64,000 nt of DNA from CATQHQ01 sp965243805 (GTDB lineage: Bacteria; Gemmatimonadota; Gemmatimonadetes; Longimicrobiales; Gaopeijiaceae): NCBI GenBank assembly GCA_965243805.1, contig OZ251577.1, forward strand, positions 2,852,001-2,916,000, given 5' to 3'. Below the pieces are notes generated by a model. It was given only the letters and a program-made list of their open reading frames with translations. It ran no database searches and was not told the origin of the DNA. A program made the position numbers and the translations under genes. Positions 34,578 to 45,198 of the stretch are shown piece by piece; position 1 is the first letter of the stretch; each line of letters opens with the position of its first letter.

Positions 34578-34949
34578 ATGCCGACGGTAAACCAACTGGT
34601 GCGGAAGGGCCGCGAGCGGCTGGTCAAGAAGAACAAGTCGCCCGCGCTCCAGAGGAACCCCCAGAAGCGGGGGGTCTGCACCCGCGTGTACACCACGACC
34701 CCGAAGAAGCCCAACTCGGCGCTGCGGAAGGTAGCCCGGGTCCGGCTCACCAACGGGTACGAGGTCACCGCCTACATCGGCGGCGAGGGACACAACCTCC
34801 AGGAGCACTCTATCGTCCTGATCCGAGGGGGCCGGGTGAAGGACCTGCCGGGAGTGCGGTACCACATCGTTCGAGGGACCCTCGACACTTCCGGCGTGGA
34901 CGGCCGCAAGCAGGGGCGGTCCAAGTACGGAGCGAAGCGGCCCAAGTAG
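34578..34949 (+). CDS. rpsL: 30S ribosomal protein S12
   Basis: Decoding-centre protein, 123 aa. Typical start MPTVNQLVRKGRE and the streptomycin-region motifs TTTPKKPNSALRK and GRVKDLPGVRYHIVRG with Lys42- and Lys87-type lysines present (no resistance-type substitution seen). ATG 34578 chosen by family alignment; an open extension upstream overlaps the leader hairpin and is not coding. Confidence 0.97.
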   Translation: MPTVNQLVRKGRERLVKKNKSPALQRNPQKRGVCTRVYTTTPKKPNSALRKVARVRLTNGYEVTAYIGGEGHNLQEHSIVLIRGGRVKDLPGVRYHIVRGTLDTSGVDGRKQGRSKYGAKRPK

Positions 34950-34983
34950 GCCGCCAAAGGGGAACCTCAGGAGAACCAGTCCC

Positions 34984-35454
34984 ATGAGCCGTCGTTCCAC
35001 AGCGATTCGTCGCCCGATACCCGAGGACCCCCGCTTCGCCTCCCAGGTGGTTCAGAAGTTCGTGAACGGCCTGATGATGGACGGCAAGAAGTCCCTGGCC
35101 GAGCGGATCTTCTACGAGGCGATGGAGATCGTCGAGAGCAAGGCGGGACAGCCTCCGGTGACCGTCTTCCAGCAGGCCCTGTCGAACGCCAAGCCAGCCC
35201 TGGAGGTGAAGAGCCGCCGGGTTGGGGGCGCCACCTACCAGGTCCCCATTGAGGTGCGCCCGGAGAGACGCCAGGCGCTGGCGATCAAGTGGCTCATCGG
35301 CTTCGCCCGGAGCCGAGGAGAGCGGACGATGGCCCAGCGCTTGGCGGCGGAGGTCCTGGCCGCCAGTCGGGGCGAGGGCGCGACGGTCAAGAAGAAGGAC
35401 GACACCCACAGAATGGCCGAAGCCAACAAGGCGTTCGCCCACTACCGCTGGTAG
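34984..35454 (+). CDS. rpsG: 30S ribosomal protein S7
   Basis: Nucleates assembly of the 30S head. 156 aa, ATG 34984. Motifs: FVNGLMMDGKKSLAERIFYEA, VKSRRVGGATYQVPIEVRPERR and the C-terminal HRMAEANKAFAHYRW. Confidence 0.97.
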   Translation: MSRRSTAIRRPIPEDPRFASQVVQKFVNGLMMDGKKSLAERIFYEAMEIVESKAGQPPVTVFQQALSNAKPALEVKSRRVGGATYQVPIEVRPERRQALAIKWLIGFARSRGERTMAQRLAAEVLAASRGEGATVKKKDDTHRMAEANKAFAHYRW

Positions 35455-35479
35455 GCGACCACGCTGCGAGATCGGACGA

Positions 35480-37579
35480 ATGCCCAGAGTCACGCCGCTT
35501 TCGCGGCTCCGCAACATCGGAATCATGGCGCACATCGACGCCGGAAAGACCACCACCACGGAGCGCATCCTGTTCTACACGGGCAGGCTGCACCGGATGG
35601 GGGAGGTCCATGAAGGCGCGGCCGCCATGGATTGGATGGAGCAGGAGCAGGAGCGGGGGATCACCATCACCTCGGCCGCCACGACGGCCTACTGGCAGCG
35701 GAGCGGCGCCGAGTACCGGATCAACATCATCGACACCCCGGGGCATGTGGACTTCACGGCCGAGGTGGAGCGCTCCCTGCGGGTGCTGGACGGCGCGGTC
35801 GCCGTCTTCTGCGCGGTCGGGGGCGTGGAGCCCCAATCCGAGACCGTTTGGCGCCAGGCCGACCGCTACGGCGTCCCGCGGATCGCCTTCGTCAACAAGA
35901 TGGACCGGACCGGCGCCGACTTCGGGAAGGTGGTGGAGTCGCTGCGGAGCCGTCTGGGCGCCAACGCCTTCGCGGTGCAGCACCCCCTGGGAGAGGGCGA
36001 CCTCTTCACCGGCGTCATCGACATCGTGGCCATGAAGGCGTTCGTCTGGGAGGACGACCTGGGCTCCAAGGTCGCCGAAGTCGGCATTCCCGACAGCTTG
36101 CGCGAGAAGGCCGAGGAGATGCGCCACGAGCTGGTGGAGGCCGCCGTGGAGCACCACGACGAGCTTCTGGAGAAGTACCTGGGCGAGGGCGAGCTGACCG
36201 AGGACGAAGTGCGCTTGGCGATCCGCTCCGCGACCCGCACCGGTACTCTCTTCCCCGTCTTCTGCGGATCGGCCTTCAAGAACAAGGGCGTGCAGCGTCT
36301 CCTGGACGGCGTAATCGACTACCTGCCGGCGCCTGCCGACGTGCCCGCCATCGAAGGCTACGTGCCCCACGGCGACGGACGCCGCGAGGTGCGGGAGGCA
36401 TCGGACGACGCGCCGTTCGCGGCCCTGGCCTTCAAGATCATGACCGACCCCTTCGTGGGAAGGCTGACCTACGTCCGGGTGTACGCGGGCTCTCTCCCTC
36501 GGGGCAGCCGGCTGCTGAACGCCACCCGCTCTCGCAAGGAGCGTGCGGGCCGACTCCTCCAAATGCACGCCAACAAGCGGGAGGAGCGGGACGAGGTGTA
36601 CGCCGGCGACATCGCCGCCGTGATCGGCCTCAAGAACGTCCGCACCGGCGACACGCTCTGCCACCCGGACCACCCGGTGGTCCTGGAGGCGATGGAGTTC
36701 CCGGCGCCGGTGATCTCCGTGGCGATCGAGCCCAAGACCAAGGCGGACGAGGACAAGCTGAACAAGGGGCTCTCCAAGCTGGCGGAGGAGGACCCCACCT
36801 TCCGCGTCTTCACCGACCCGGAGACCGGCCAGACGATCATAAGCGGGATGGGCGAGCTCCACCTGGAGATCATCGTCGACCGGCTCCGCCGAGAGTTCTC
36901 GGTGAGCGCCAACGTGGGCCGCCCCCAAGTCGCCTACCGGGAAACGATCCGCCGGGCGGTTCAGAAGGTGGAGGGCCGCTTCGTCCGCCAGACCGGCGGG
37001 CGCGGCCAGTACGGCCATGTGGTGGTGGATGTGGAGCCCGGCAAGCCCGGCTCCGGCTTCGTCTTCGAGGACCGGATCAAGAACGGCGTCGTGCCCCGCG
37101 AGTATATCCCCGCCGTGGAGCGCGGTCTGCGCTCGGCCCTGGATTCAGGTGTGGTGGCGGGCTACCCCATCGTGGACGTCAAAGTCGCGCTGGTGGACGG
37201 CTCCTACCACGATGTGGACTCCAGCGAGATGGCGTTTCGCGTGGCCGGCTCCATGGCCCTGAAGGCCGGCGTCAAGCGAGCCCGTCCCGTCGTCCTGGAG
37301 CCGGTCATGGACGTGGAGGTGGTGACGCCCCCCGAGTACATGGGCGACCTTATGGGCGACCTTTCATCCCGTCGCGGCAAGATCGGCGGGATGACCGACC
37401 GAGGCGACGCCCAGGTCATCGGCGCCAGCGTGCCGCTAGGGGAGATGTTCGGCTACTCCACCAGGTTGCGCTCCTTGAGCCAGGGCCGCGCCGTCTTCAC
37501 CATGCAGTTCTCCCACTACCAGGAAGTGGCCTCCAGCCGGGCCGAAGAGATCGTCCAGGCGGGCGCTTGGCGTTCCTGA
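35480..37579 (+). CDS. fusA: Elongation factor G
   Basis: Translocation GTPase, 699 aa from ATG 35480 (MPRVTPLSRLRNIGIMAHID). G motifs AHIDAGKTTTTER, DTPGHVDF and NKMDRTGAD; domains II-V follow, including GMGELHLEIIVDRL and the domain IV tip region around GSYHDVDSS. Single copy in the window, placed normally between rpsG and tuf. Confidence 0.97.
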   Translation: MPRVTPLSRLRNIGIMAHIDAGKTTTTERILFYTGRLHRMGEVHEGAAAMDWMEQEQERGITITSAATTAYWQRSGAEYRINIIDTPGHVDFTAEVERSLRVLDGAVAVFCAVGGVEPQSETVWRQADRYGVPRIAFVNKMDRTGADFGKVVESLRSRLGANAFAVQHPLGEGDLFTGVIDIVAMKAFVWEDDLGSKVAEVGIPDSLREKAEEMRHELVEAAVEHHDELLEKYLGEGELTEDEVRLAIRSATRTGTLFPVFCGSAFKNKGVQRLLDGVIDYLPAPADVPAIEGYVPHGDGRREVREASDDAPFAALAFKIMTDPFVGRLTYVRVYAGSLPRGSRLLNATRSRKERAGRLLQMHANKREERDEVYAGDIAAVIGLKNVRTGDTLCHPDHPVVLEAMEFPAPVISVAIEPKTKADEDKLNKGLSKLAEEDPTFRVFTDPETGQTIISGMGELHLEIIVDRLRREFSVSANVGRPQVAYRETIRRAVQKVEGRFVRQTGGRGQYGHVVVDVEPGKPGSGFVFEDRIKNGVVPREYIPAVERGLRSALDSGVVAGYPIVDVKVALVDGSYHDVDSSEMAFRVAGSMALKAGVKRARPVVLEPVMDVEVVTPPEYMGDLMGDLSSRRGKIGGMTDRGDAQVIGASVPLGEMFGYSTRLRSLSQGRAVFTMQFSHYQEVASSRAEEIVQAGAWRS

Positions 37580-37615
37580 CCACGAACACGACGCGAACAC
37601 GAAAGGAAAGACGAG

Positions 37616-38806
<1,191 letters not shown>

Positions 38807-38831
38807 GCGAGACGGCCCGAGAGAGAGACCG

Positions 38832-39140
38832 ATGACCAACAGGATCCGGATCCGGCTGAAGGCGTTCGACCACTGGGTGGTGGACCAGACGGCCGCGGAC
38901 ATCGTGCGCACCGCCCAGAAGACCGGTGCCACGATCCGCGGACCGATCCCGCTGCCCACGCGGCGCCAGAGGTGGACCGTGCTGCGCTCGCCTCACATCG
39001 ACAAGAAGAGCCGGGAGCAGTTCGAGCTCCGGACCCACAAGCGCCTGATCGACATCGTGAAGAGCCGTCCCCAAACGATCGACGCCCTGACGAAGCTGGA
39101 CCTGCCGGCGGGCGTGGACGTCGAGATCAGGGTGGACTGA
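38832..39140 (+). CDS. rpsJ: 30S ribosomal protein S10
   Basis: 102 aa; RIRLKAFDHWVVDQTAADIV start and RRQRWTVLRSPHIDKKSREQFE are diagnostic. Also a NusB partner in antitermination. First gene of the S10 operon, 25 bases behind tuf. Confidence 0.96.
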   Translation: MTNRIRIRLKAFDHWVVDQTAADIVRTAQKTGATIRGPIPLPTRRQRWTVLRSPHIDKKSREQFELRTHKRLIDIVKSRPQTIDALTKLDLPAGVDVEIRVD

Positions 39141-39142
39141 CG

Positions 39143-39760
39143 ATGCCCGGACTGATCGGCAGGAAGGTCGGCATGACGCGCATCTTCACCGAGGAGGGCC
39201 GTGCCGTGCCCGTCACGGTGCTGGAGGCGGGACCCTGCTCCGTCCTCCAGGTCAAGAGCCAGGAGCCGGACGGCTACCGCGCCGTCCAGATCGGCTTCGG
39301 CGCCAAGAAGCCCAAGCGCTCCAGCAAGGCCGAGCTGGGCCACGCCGCCAAAGCGGGACTCGACGCGGCGCCCCGGCTGGTCCGGGAGTTCGCGCCCGGC
39401 GAAGGCGAAGAGTACGCGCCGGGCCAGAAGCTCACGGTGGGGCTCTTTGACGCTGGCGAGAGGGTGGTCGTCACCGGCGTCACCAAGGGGCGGGGCTTCC
39501 AGGGCGCGGTGAAGCGCCACGGCTTCGCCGGCAGGCCGGCCTCTCACGGCCACCCCATGTCCCGCAACCCCGGCTCTATGGGGGCTGGCACCGATCCCTC
39601 CCGGGTGATCAAGGGGAAGAAGCTCCCCGGGCGCATGGGCGGCACCAGAAAGACGATCCGGAGCCTGGAGGTGGTCCGGGTCGACGCGGAGCGGAACCTG
39701 CTCTTCGTTCGCGGCGGCGTTCCCGGCAGCCGAAACGCCTACGTCCTGATCCGGCGGTAG
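39143..39760 (+). CDS. rplC: 50S ribosomal protein L3
   Basis: 205 aa, ATG 39143. MPGLIGRKVGMTRIF start, VTGVTKGRGFQGAVKRHGF and SRNPGSMGAGTDPSRVIKGK are typical. Two bases separate it from rpsJ. Confidence 0.96.
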   Translation: MPGLIGRKVGMTRIFTEEGRAVPVTVLEAGPCSVLQVKSQEPDGYRAVQIGFGAKKPKRSSKAELGHAAKAGLDAAPRLVREFAPGEGEEYAPGQKLTVGLFDAGERVVVTGVTKGRGFQGAVKRHGFAGRPASHGHPMSRNPGSMGAGTDPSRVIKGKKLPGRMGGTRKTIRSLEVVRVDAERNLLFVRGGVPGSRNAYVLIRR

Positions 39761-39767
39761 AGAGACC

Positions 39768-40382
39768 ATGTACCGAGCCCCCTACTTCAAGGCCGACGGC
39801 ACCCCAGCCGACGACGTGCCGCTCCCCGAGCCGCTCTTCGACGGCGTGGTCAACGAGACGGTTCTCCACCAAGCGGTCACCGCCTACATGGCCAACCAGC
39901 GCCGGGGAAGCGTGGCCCGGAAGAACCGAAGCGCCGTGGTCGGCGGGAGCCGGAAGCCCTGGCGGCAGAAGGGCACGGGCCGGGCCCGTCAGGGAACGAT
40001 CCGCGCCGTCCAGTGGCGAGGGGGCGGACTGGCGTTTCCGCCCACGCCCAAGTCCTGGCGCGTCCGGGTCCCCAAGCGCGTCCGGGCGCTGGCTCGTCGT
40101 TCGGCCTTCAACACTCGCGCCGACGCCGGTCGCGTCGCCGTCATCGAAAGCTTCGACTTCGACGGCCCCAAGACTCGTCGCTTGGCGGAGTTGCTGAAGA
40201 AGCTCGACGTGCCCGGCAAGTTCCTCCTCCTCACCCACGGGACGAACCAGAACCTGTACCTTTCGGGCCGCAACCTCTCGGCCGTGAAGGTGCTGCCCTT
40301 CGGCGACGAGTCGCCCTACGACCTCTTGTGGTCGGGCACGGTGATCATCGAAGAAGGCGCCCTGGCGGAGGTGGAGAGCTGA
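39768..40382 (+). CDS. rplD: 50S ribosomal protein L4
   Basis: 204 aa. Conserved loop VGGSRKPWRQKGTGRARQG reaching into the exit tunnel, and RALARRSAFNTRADAG. In enterobacteria L4 represses the S10 operon; no leader target was identified here. Stop overlaps the rplW start (TGATG). Confidence 0.95.
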   Translation: MYRAPYFKADGTPADDVPLPEPLFDGVVNETVLHQAVTAYMANQRRGSVARKNRSAVVGGSRKPWRQKGTGRARQGTIRAVQWRGGGLAFPPTPKSWRVRVPKRVRALARRSAFNTRADAGRVAVIESFDFDGPKTRRLAELLKKLDVPGKFLLLTHGTNQNLYLSGRNLSAVKVLPFGDESPYDLLWSGTVIIEEGALAEVES

Positions 40383-40690
40383 TGCGCGAACCGTACGACG
40401 TGATCGTCTTCCCGGTCGTCACCGAGAAGACGACGGCCCAGATGGAGCAGAGCCTGTACACCTTCGTGGTGAACCGTATCGCCAACAAGCACGAGATCGC
40501 TCGGGCCGTCGAGGCCCTGTGGGACGTGACGGTCCTGGACGTCCGAACGATGCGCTACGCTGGCAAGGCCAAGCGCGCCCTCTTGGGCCGGATGGCCAAG
40601 AACTGGACGCCGGGGCGGCGGCCCAGCTTCAAGAAGGCGGTGGTTCAGCTGGTGGAGGGCGACGAAATCGAGTTCTACGAATCGGGTTGA
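40382..40690 (+). CDS. rplW: 50S ribosomal protein L23
   Basis: 102 aa from ATG 40382. Motifs VFPVVTEKTTAQME and YTFVVNRIANKHEIARAVE. Exit-site protein that contacts trigger factor and SRP. Confidence 0.95.
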   Translation: MREPYDVIVFPVVTEKTTAQMEQSLYTFVVNRIANKHEIARAVEALWDVTVLDVRTMRYAGKAKRALLGRMAKNWTPGRRPSFKKAVVQLVEGDEIEFYESG

Positions 40691-40693
40691 TCC

Positions 40694-41533
40694 ATGGCGC
40701 TCAAGAAATTCAAGCCCGTCACCCCTGGGAGCCGCTTCCGGTCGGTCACGGCCAAGGAAGCGGTCACGCGGAAGGGACCCGAGAAGTCCCTCACCGAGCC
40801 GCTCAAGAGGACGGGCGGCCGCAACCACCACGGGCGCATCACAGTTCGCAGGCGAGGCGGCGGGAACAAGCGCCGCTACCGGAGGATCGACTTCCGTCGC
40901 GACAAGCACGGCGTCGCCGGCCGGGTGGCGGAGATCGAGTACGATCCCAACCGCTCCGCCTTCATCGCCCTCGTCCACTACGACGACGGCGAGAAGCGCT
41001 ACGTCCTGCACGTCAGGGGCATGGCGCCGGGCGACGTGGTGGAGTCGGGTCCGGATGCGGACATCCGCCCCGGAAACGCCCTGCCGCTGGAGCGGATCCC
41101 CCTGGGAACCACGGTCCACAACGTGGAGATGAAGCCCGGCAAGGGCGGCCAGATGGCTCGCTCCGCGGGTGCCGGCGTCCAGGTCGTGGCCAAGGAGGGC
41201 GACTACGTGACGTTGCGGCTGCCCTCCACCGAGGTCCGACGGATCCACAAGCGCTGCTATGCCACCGTGGGGCAGGTGGGCAACGTGGACCACAACCTGC
41301 GGAGCCTGGGCAAGGCCGGCGCCAGCCGTTGGCGGGGTCGTCGTCCCAAGGTCCGCGGCGTGGCCATGAACCCCGTCGACCACCCCCTGGGCGGCGGAGA
41401 AGGCAAGGCGTCGGGAGGCCGCCCGCCCACGACGCCGTGGGGGAAGCCCGAAGGGACGAAGACCCGCAACAAGCGGAAGGCGTCCAACAAGTTCATCGTC
41501 CGAGGACGCAAGCGCGGCAAGGCGACGCGCTGA
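40694..41533 (+). CDS. rplB: 50S ribosomal protein L2
   Basis: 279 aa, ATG 40694. Peptidyl-transferase-associated protein with GRNHHGRITVRRRGGGNKRR, GTTVHNVEMKPGKGGQMARSAG-type core (from about 41107) and MNPVDHPLGGGEGKASGG, which contains the functionally important His. Confidence 0.97.
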   Translation: MALKKFKPVTPGSRFRSVTAKEAVTRKGPEKSLTEPLKRTGGRNHHGRITVRRRGGGNKRRYRRIDFRRDKHGVAGRVAEIEYDPNRSAFIALVHYDDGEKRYVLHVRGMAPGDVVESGPDADIRPGNALPLERIPLGTTVHNVEMKPGKGGQMARSAGAGVQVVAKEGDYVTLRLPSTEVRRIHKRCYATVGQVGNVDHNLRSLGKAGASRWRGRRPKVRGVAMNPVDHPLGGGEGKASGGRPPTTPWGKPEGTKTRNKRKASNKFIVRGRKRGKATR

Positions 41534-41583
41534 TCACCGCAACCAAGATGATCACCCGAAACCAGCTGATCACCGAAACCAAC
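41531..41583. repeat. Tandem repeat between rplB and rpsS
   Basis: Three degenerate 17-18 bp copies of tgatcaccgaaaccaag start at the rplB stop codon and fill most of the 70-bp interval before rpsS. Confidence 0.75.
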
Positions 41584-41603
41584 GGAAGGTCGGACCGAAG
41601 AGA

Positions 41604-41888
41604 ATGCCGCGAAGCTTGAAGAAGGGTCCCTTCATCGACGAGAAGCTCCTCCGCAAGGTGGAGGCCATGAACTCGATGAACACCAGGTCCGTGATCCGCA
41701 CGTGGTCCCGAGCGTCCACGATCTCGCCGGAGTTCGTGGGCCACACGATCGGCGTCCACAACGGCAACAAGTTCATCCCGGTCTACATCACCGAGAACAT
41801 GGTCGGCCACAAGCTCGGCGAGTTTTCCCCGACGCGTCTCTTCCGAGGCCACGGCGGCAAGCTGGCCGACAAGCGGTCGCGTAGGTAG
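41604..41888 (+). CDS. rpsS: 30S ribosomal protein S19
   Basis: 94 aa; MPRSLKKGPFIDEKLLRKVE start and TIGVHNGNKFIPVYITENMVGHKLGEF-type core are typical. Standard place between rplB and rplV. Confidence 0.96.
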   Translation: MPRSLKKGPFIDEKLLRKVEAMNSMNTRSVIRTWSRASTISPEFVGHTIGVHNGNKFIPVYITENMVGHKLGEFSPTRLFRGHGGKLADKRSRR

Positions 41889-41905
41889 AGGAGGGGGAAG
41901 CCGTC

Positions 41906-42256
41906 ATGGAAGCCGTCGCCGTCGCCAGGCAGGTGCGCATGAGTCCCCGGAAGGTTCGGCTGGTGGTCGACCAGATCCGGGGTCTGTCCGTCAATGAAGC
42001 CGCGTCCGTCCTCGACTTCTCCAAGAAGGCCGCCTCCGTGCCAGTCAAGAAGACGCTCCGCTCCGCCGTCGCCAACGCCGAAGACAAGGCGGATCGGGAC
42101 GGCGAGAGCGTGGACGTGGACGACTTGGTCGTGCGCCGAGTCTTCGTGGACGAAGGCCCCACCTACAAGCGATGGCGGGCGGCCGCCCAGGGACGAGCCG
42201 TCCCCCGCCGCCGCCGGACCAGCCATATCACCGTGGCCGTCGGGCCGAAGGAGTAG
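41906..42256 (+). CDS. rplV: 50S ribosomal protein L22
   Basis: 116 aa. RQVRMSPRKVRLVVDQIRG and the extended hairpin region ending RRRRTSHITVAVGPKE. Purine-rich GAGGGGG lies ahead of ATG 41906. Confidence 0.95.
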   Translation: MEAVAVARQVRMSPRKVRLVVDQIRGLSVNEAASVLDFSKKAASVPVKKTLRSAVANAEDKADRDGESVDVDDLVVRRVFVDEGPTYKRWRAAAQGRAVPRRRRTSHITVAVGPKE

Positions 42257-42260
42257 CGGC

Positions 42261-42926
42261 ATGGGCCAGAAGACTCACCCCCACGGGCTCCGCCTGGGCA
42301 TCGTCGCGGACTGGCGCTCCCGCTGGTACGCCGAACGGGACTTCCCCCAGTTCCTGAAGGAGGACGACACCGTTCGCCGCTACCTCTTCCAGCGGCTCCA
42401 GCACGCCGCCATCGCCGGCGTCGAGATCGACCGCAAGCCGTCCAAGCTGGTGGTGACGGTGCACACGGCCAGGCCCGGCGTCGTCATCGGCAAGCGCGGC
42501 TCCGAAGTGGACAAGCTGCGCGACGAGCTGGCGGTGCTGGCCAAGAGCGACGTCTCGGTCAACGTGGAGGAGATCAAGCGTCCCGAGCTGAACGCGCGGC
42601 TGGTGGCCGAGAACGTGGCGCACCAGATCCGCCAGCGCATCTCGTTCCGGCGGGCGATGAAGCGCGCGGTCCAGTCCGCAATGCGCGCCGGCGCCGAGGG
42701 GATCCGCATCCAGTGCGCCGGACGCCTGGGCGGCGCCGAGATCGCGCGCACCGAAGGGTACAACGAAGGACGGGTGCCGCTGCACACGCTGCGGGCCGAC
42801 ATCGACTACGCGCACCTGGATGCCCGCACCACCTACGGCACCGTCGGGGTCAAGTGCTGGATCTTCAAGGGCGAAGTGATCGAAGACCGTTTCGGCCGCA
42901 CCTACTCGGCCGGACCAGGCAGCTGA
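42261..42926 (+). CDS. rpsC: 30S ribosomal protein S3
   Basis: 221 aa from ATG 42261 (MGQKTHPHGLRLGI). KH-domain motif VVIGKRGSEVDKLRDEL and the C-terminal IQCAGRLGGAEIARTEGYNEG. Four bases after rplV. Confidence 0.96.
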   Translation: MGQKTHPHGLRLGIVADWRSRWYAERDFPQFLKEDDTVRRYLFQRLQHAAIAGVEIDRKPSKLVVTVHTARPGVVIGKRGSEVDKLRDELAVLAKSDVSVNVEEIKRPELNARLVAENVAHQIRQRISFRRAMKRAVQSAMRAGAEGIRIQCAGRLGGAEIARTEGYNEGRVPLHTLRADIDYAHLDARTTYGTVGVKCWIFKGEVIEDRFGRTYSAGPGS

Positions 42927-42944
42927 CGAGGAGAGGAGCGAGCG

Positions 42945-43361
42945 ATGCTGGCGCCGAAGCGGGTCAAGCGCAGGAAGACCCACAAGGGCAAGATGCGAGG
43001 CAAGGCGTACCGGGGGTCCAAGGTCTCCTTCGGGGAGTACGGCTTGCAGTCCACCGAGGCGGGCTGGATCACCAACCGGCAGATCGAGTCGGCCCGGGTG
43101 GCGATCACCCGTCACGTCAAGCGGAGCGGCAAGGTCTGGATACGCATCTTCCCCGACAAGCCCGTCACGAAGAAGCCGGCGGAGACCCGGATGGGGAAGG
43201 GGAAGGGCAACCCGGAGCAGTGGGTCGCCGTGGTCAAGCCAGGACGGATGATGTTCGAGCTGGAGGGGGTGCCCGCCGAGACCGCCCGCCGCGCCATGGA
43301 CCTGGCGTCCTTCAAGCTGCCCGTGAAGACCCGGTTCGTGGTCCGGGAATCACAACTCTAG
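42945..43361 (+). CDS. rplP: 50S ribosomal protein L16
   Basis: 138 aa; MLAPKRVKRRKTHKGKMRG start, GLQSTEAGWITNRQIESARVA and RMGKGKGNPEQWVAVVKPGR. GAGGAGAGG precedes the ATG. Confidence 0.96.
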   Translation: MLAPKRVKRRKTHKGKMRGKAYRGSKVSFGEYGLQSTEAGWITNRQIESARVAITRHVKRSGKVWIRIFPDKPVTKKPAETRMGKGKGNPEQWVAVVKPGRMMFELEGVPAETARRAMDLASFKLPVKTRFVVRESQL

Positions 43362-43383
43362 CCCTGCGATTCGGAGCGACAAG

Positions 43384-43605
43384 GTGAAGGCAGAAGACGT
43401 GCGGGAACTGGACGACGCCGAGCTGAACCACCGGCTGGGCGAGCTGAAGTTGGAGCAGTTCCGGCTCCGCTTCCGCAGCGCCACCATGGAGCTGGAGAAC
43501 CCGAGGCTGTTGCGGACGGTCCGGCGCGACATTGCCCGGATCAAGACGATCCTCCACGAGCGCAGCCGGGAGCGCGACCGGAGAGCGGCGGAGGCGAGCC
43601 GATGA
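43384..43605 (+). CDS. rpmC: 50S ribosomal protein L29
   Basis: 73 aa from GTG 43384. DVRELDDAELNHRLGELKLEQFRLRF and NPRLLRTVRRDIARIKTIL are the usual two helices. The stop overlaps the rpsQ start (ATGA). Confidence 0.93.
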   Translation: MKAEDVRELDDAELNHRLGELKLEQFRLRFRSATMELENPRLLRTVRRDIARIKTILHERSRERDRRAAEASR

Positions 43606-43868
43606 GCGATCAGCCCGAGCGCCGTCGGCGCAAGGTTCGGACGGGCGTCGTGGTGGGCGACAAGACCCAGAAGACGGTGACGGTCCTGGTGGAGCGGCGC
43701 TTCGCCCACCCCCTGTACGGCAAGCAGCTCTCCCGCACCCGCAGGTACCACGCCCACGACGAAGCGAACGAGTACCGAACCGGCGACGTGGTTCGGATCA
43801 TGGAGACGCGCCCGCTCTCCAAGACCAAGCGCTGGCGCGTCGTGGAACTGATCGCAAGGCCCGCCTGA
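43602..43868 (+). CDS. rpsQ: 30S ribosomal protein S17
   Basis: 88 aa. RRKVRTGVVVGDKTQKTVTV, YGKQLSRTRRYHAHDE and VVRIMETRPLSKTKRWRVVE are typical OB-fold segments. Confidence 0.95.
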   Translation: MSDQPERRRRKVRTGVVVGDKTQKTVTVLVERRFAHPLYGKQLSRTRRYHAHDEANEYRTGDVVRIMETRPLSKTKRWRVVELIARPA

Positions 43869-43871
43869 CCG

Positions 43872-44240
43872 ATGGTGCAACAGGAATCGATCCTCAAGAT
43901 CGCCGACAACACGGGCGCCAAGCGCGCGCTGTGCATCCGGGTCCTGGGAGGCTCGGGCCGCCGCTATGCCCGGGTCGGCGACCGGGTGGTTGTGACGATC
44001 AAGGACGCCGTGCCCAACGCGGCCGTGAAGAAGGGCGAGGTCACGGAGGCCGTCGTCGTCCGCACCGCCAAGGAGGTCCGACGGCGAGACGGCAGCTACA
44101 TCCGCTTCGACGACAACGCCGCCGTGCTGATCAACGCCCAGAAGGAGCCCCGGGGCACCCGCATCTTCGGACCCGTGGGCCGGGAGCTGCGCGAGAAGCG
44201 GTACATGAGGATCGTCTCCCTTGCTCCCGAGGTGCTGTAG
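43872..44240 (+). CDS. rplN: 50S ribosomal protein L14
   Basis: 122 aa: MVQQESILKIADNTGAKRAL, VVTIKDAVPNAAVKKGEV and the C-terminal EKRYMRIVSLAPEVL. Normal length and position. Confidence 0.97.
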   Translation: MVQQESILKIADNTGAKRALCIRVLGGSGRRYARVGDRVVVTIKDAVPNAAVKKGEVTEAVVVRTAKEVRRRDGSYIRFDDNAAVLINAQKEPRGTRIFGPVGRELREKRYMRIVSLAPEVL

Positions 44241-44244
44241 AGCC

Positions 44245-44589
44245 ATGCCGACCAAGAAGATCAAGATCGTGCGGGGCGACCGGGTCAGGGTGATCCGCGG
44301 CAACCACCGCGACGCTGAGGGCTCCGTGCTTCGAGTCATCCGCAAGTCGGACCAGGTGGTCGTTCAGGGCGTCAACATGCGCAAGCGCCACACCCGCCCG
44401 TCCCAAGCCAACCCGGAAGGCGGCATCGTCACCTCCGAGGCGCCGATTCACGTCTCCAACGTGATGCTGGTGGAGCCCTCGAGCGGCGACGCGGGCCGGG
44501 TTCGCACCCGTTTGGAAGCCGGAGGCTTGAAGGAGCGGGTCTCGGTGCGGAGCGGCAATCCGATCCCCAAGCCCGACCGCAACGCCTGA
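44245..44589 (+). CDS. rplX: 50S ribosomal protein L24
   Basis: 114 aa, ATG 44245. KOW motif IVRGDRVRVIRGNHRDAEGSV, followed by NMRKRHTRPSQANPEGGIVT. Confidence 0.95.
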   Translation: MPTKKIKIVRGDRVRVIRGNHRDAEGSVLRVIRKSDQVVVQGVNMRKRHTRPSQANPEGGIVTSEAPIHVSNVMLVEPSSGDAGRVRTRLEAGGLKERVSVRSGNPIPKPDRNA

Positions 44590-44625
44590 TCGGGCGAGGC
44601 GGAGCCAAGACTCGAGGAGCACTGC

Positions 44626-45198
44626 ATGGAACCGCGTCTCTTGACTCACTACAAGGAGGTCGCCAGGCCGGCGCTGAAGGAGCAGTTCGGCTTCGCCAAC
44701 CCCCACCAGATCCCCACGGTCGTGAAGGTGACGGTCAATGTGGGGATGGGGGAGGGCAGCCGGGACCGGAAGCTGATCCAGTCGGTTGCCGAGGAGCTGG
44801 CGTTGATCGCCGGTCAGAAGGCGGTGGTGACGAAGGCCCGCAAGTCGATCTCCAACTTCCGGCTTCGGGAAGGGATGCCCGTGGGGGCTTCGGTGACGTT
44901 GCGCCGACGCCGCATGTGGGAGTTCCTCGACCGCTTCGTGACGGTGGCCGTGCCCCGCATTCGCGACTTCCGGGGCATGAACACCCGATCCTTCGACGGG
45001 CGCGGCAACTATACCGTGGGGGTGAGGGAGCAGATCATCTTCCCCGAAGTGGACTACGACAAGGTGGCGCGCATCCACGGCCTGGACGTCTCCGTGGTGA
45101 CCTCCACAGACAAGGACGCGGAGGCGTACGCGCTGCTTCGCCAGCTGGGCTTCCCCTTCCGGGGGGAAGTGCCCGTGCTCGTGGGCGCGGCGGCCTGA
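44626..45198 (+). CDS. rplE: 50S ribosomal protein L5
   Basis: 190 aa. Motifs VTVNVGMGEGSRDRKLIQ, VTKARKSISNFRLREGMPVG and GNYTVGVREQIIFPEVDYD. In most genomes rpsN follows; here rpsH begins 19 bases later. Confidence 0.96.
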   Translation: MEPRLLTHYKEVARPALKEQFGFANPHQIPTVVKVTVNVGMGEGSRDRKLIQSVAEELALIAGQKAVVTKARKSISNFRLREGMPVGASVTLRRRRMWEFLDRFVTVAVPRIRDFRGMNTRSFDGRGNYTVGVREQIIFPEVDYDKVARIHGLDVSVVTSTDKDAEAYALLRQLGFPFRGEVPVLVGAAA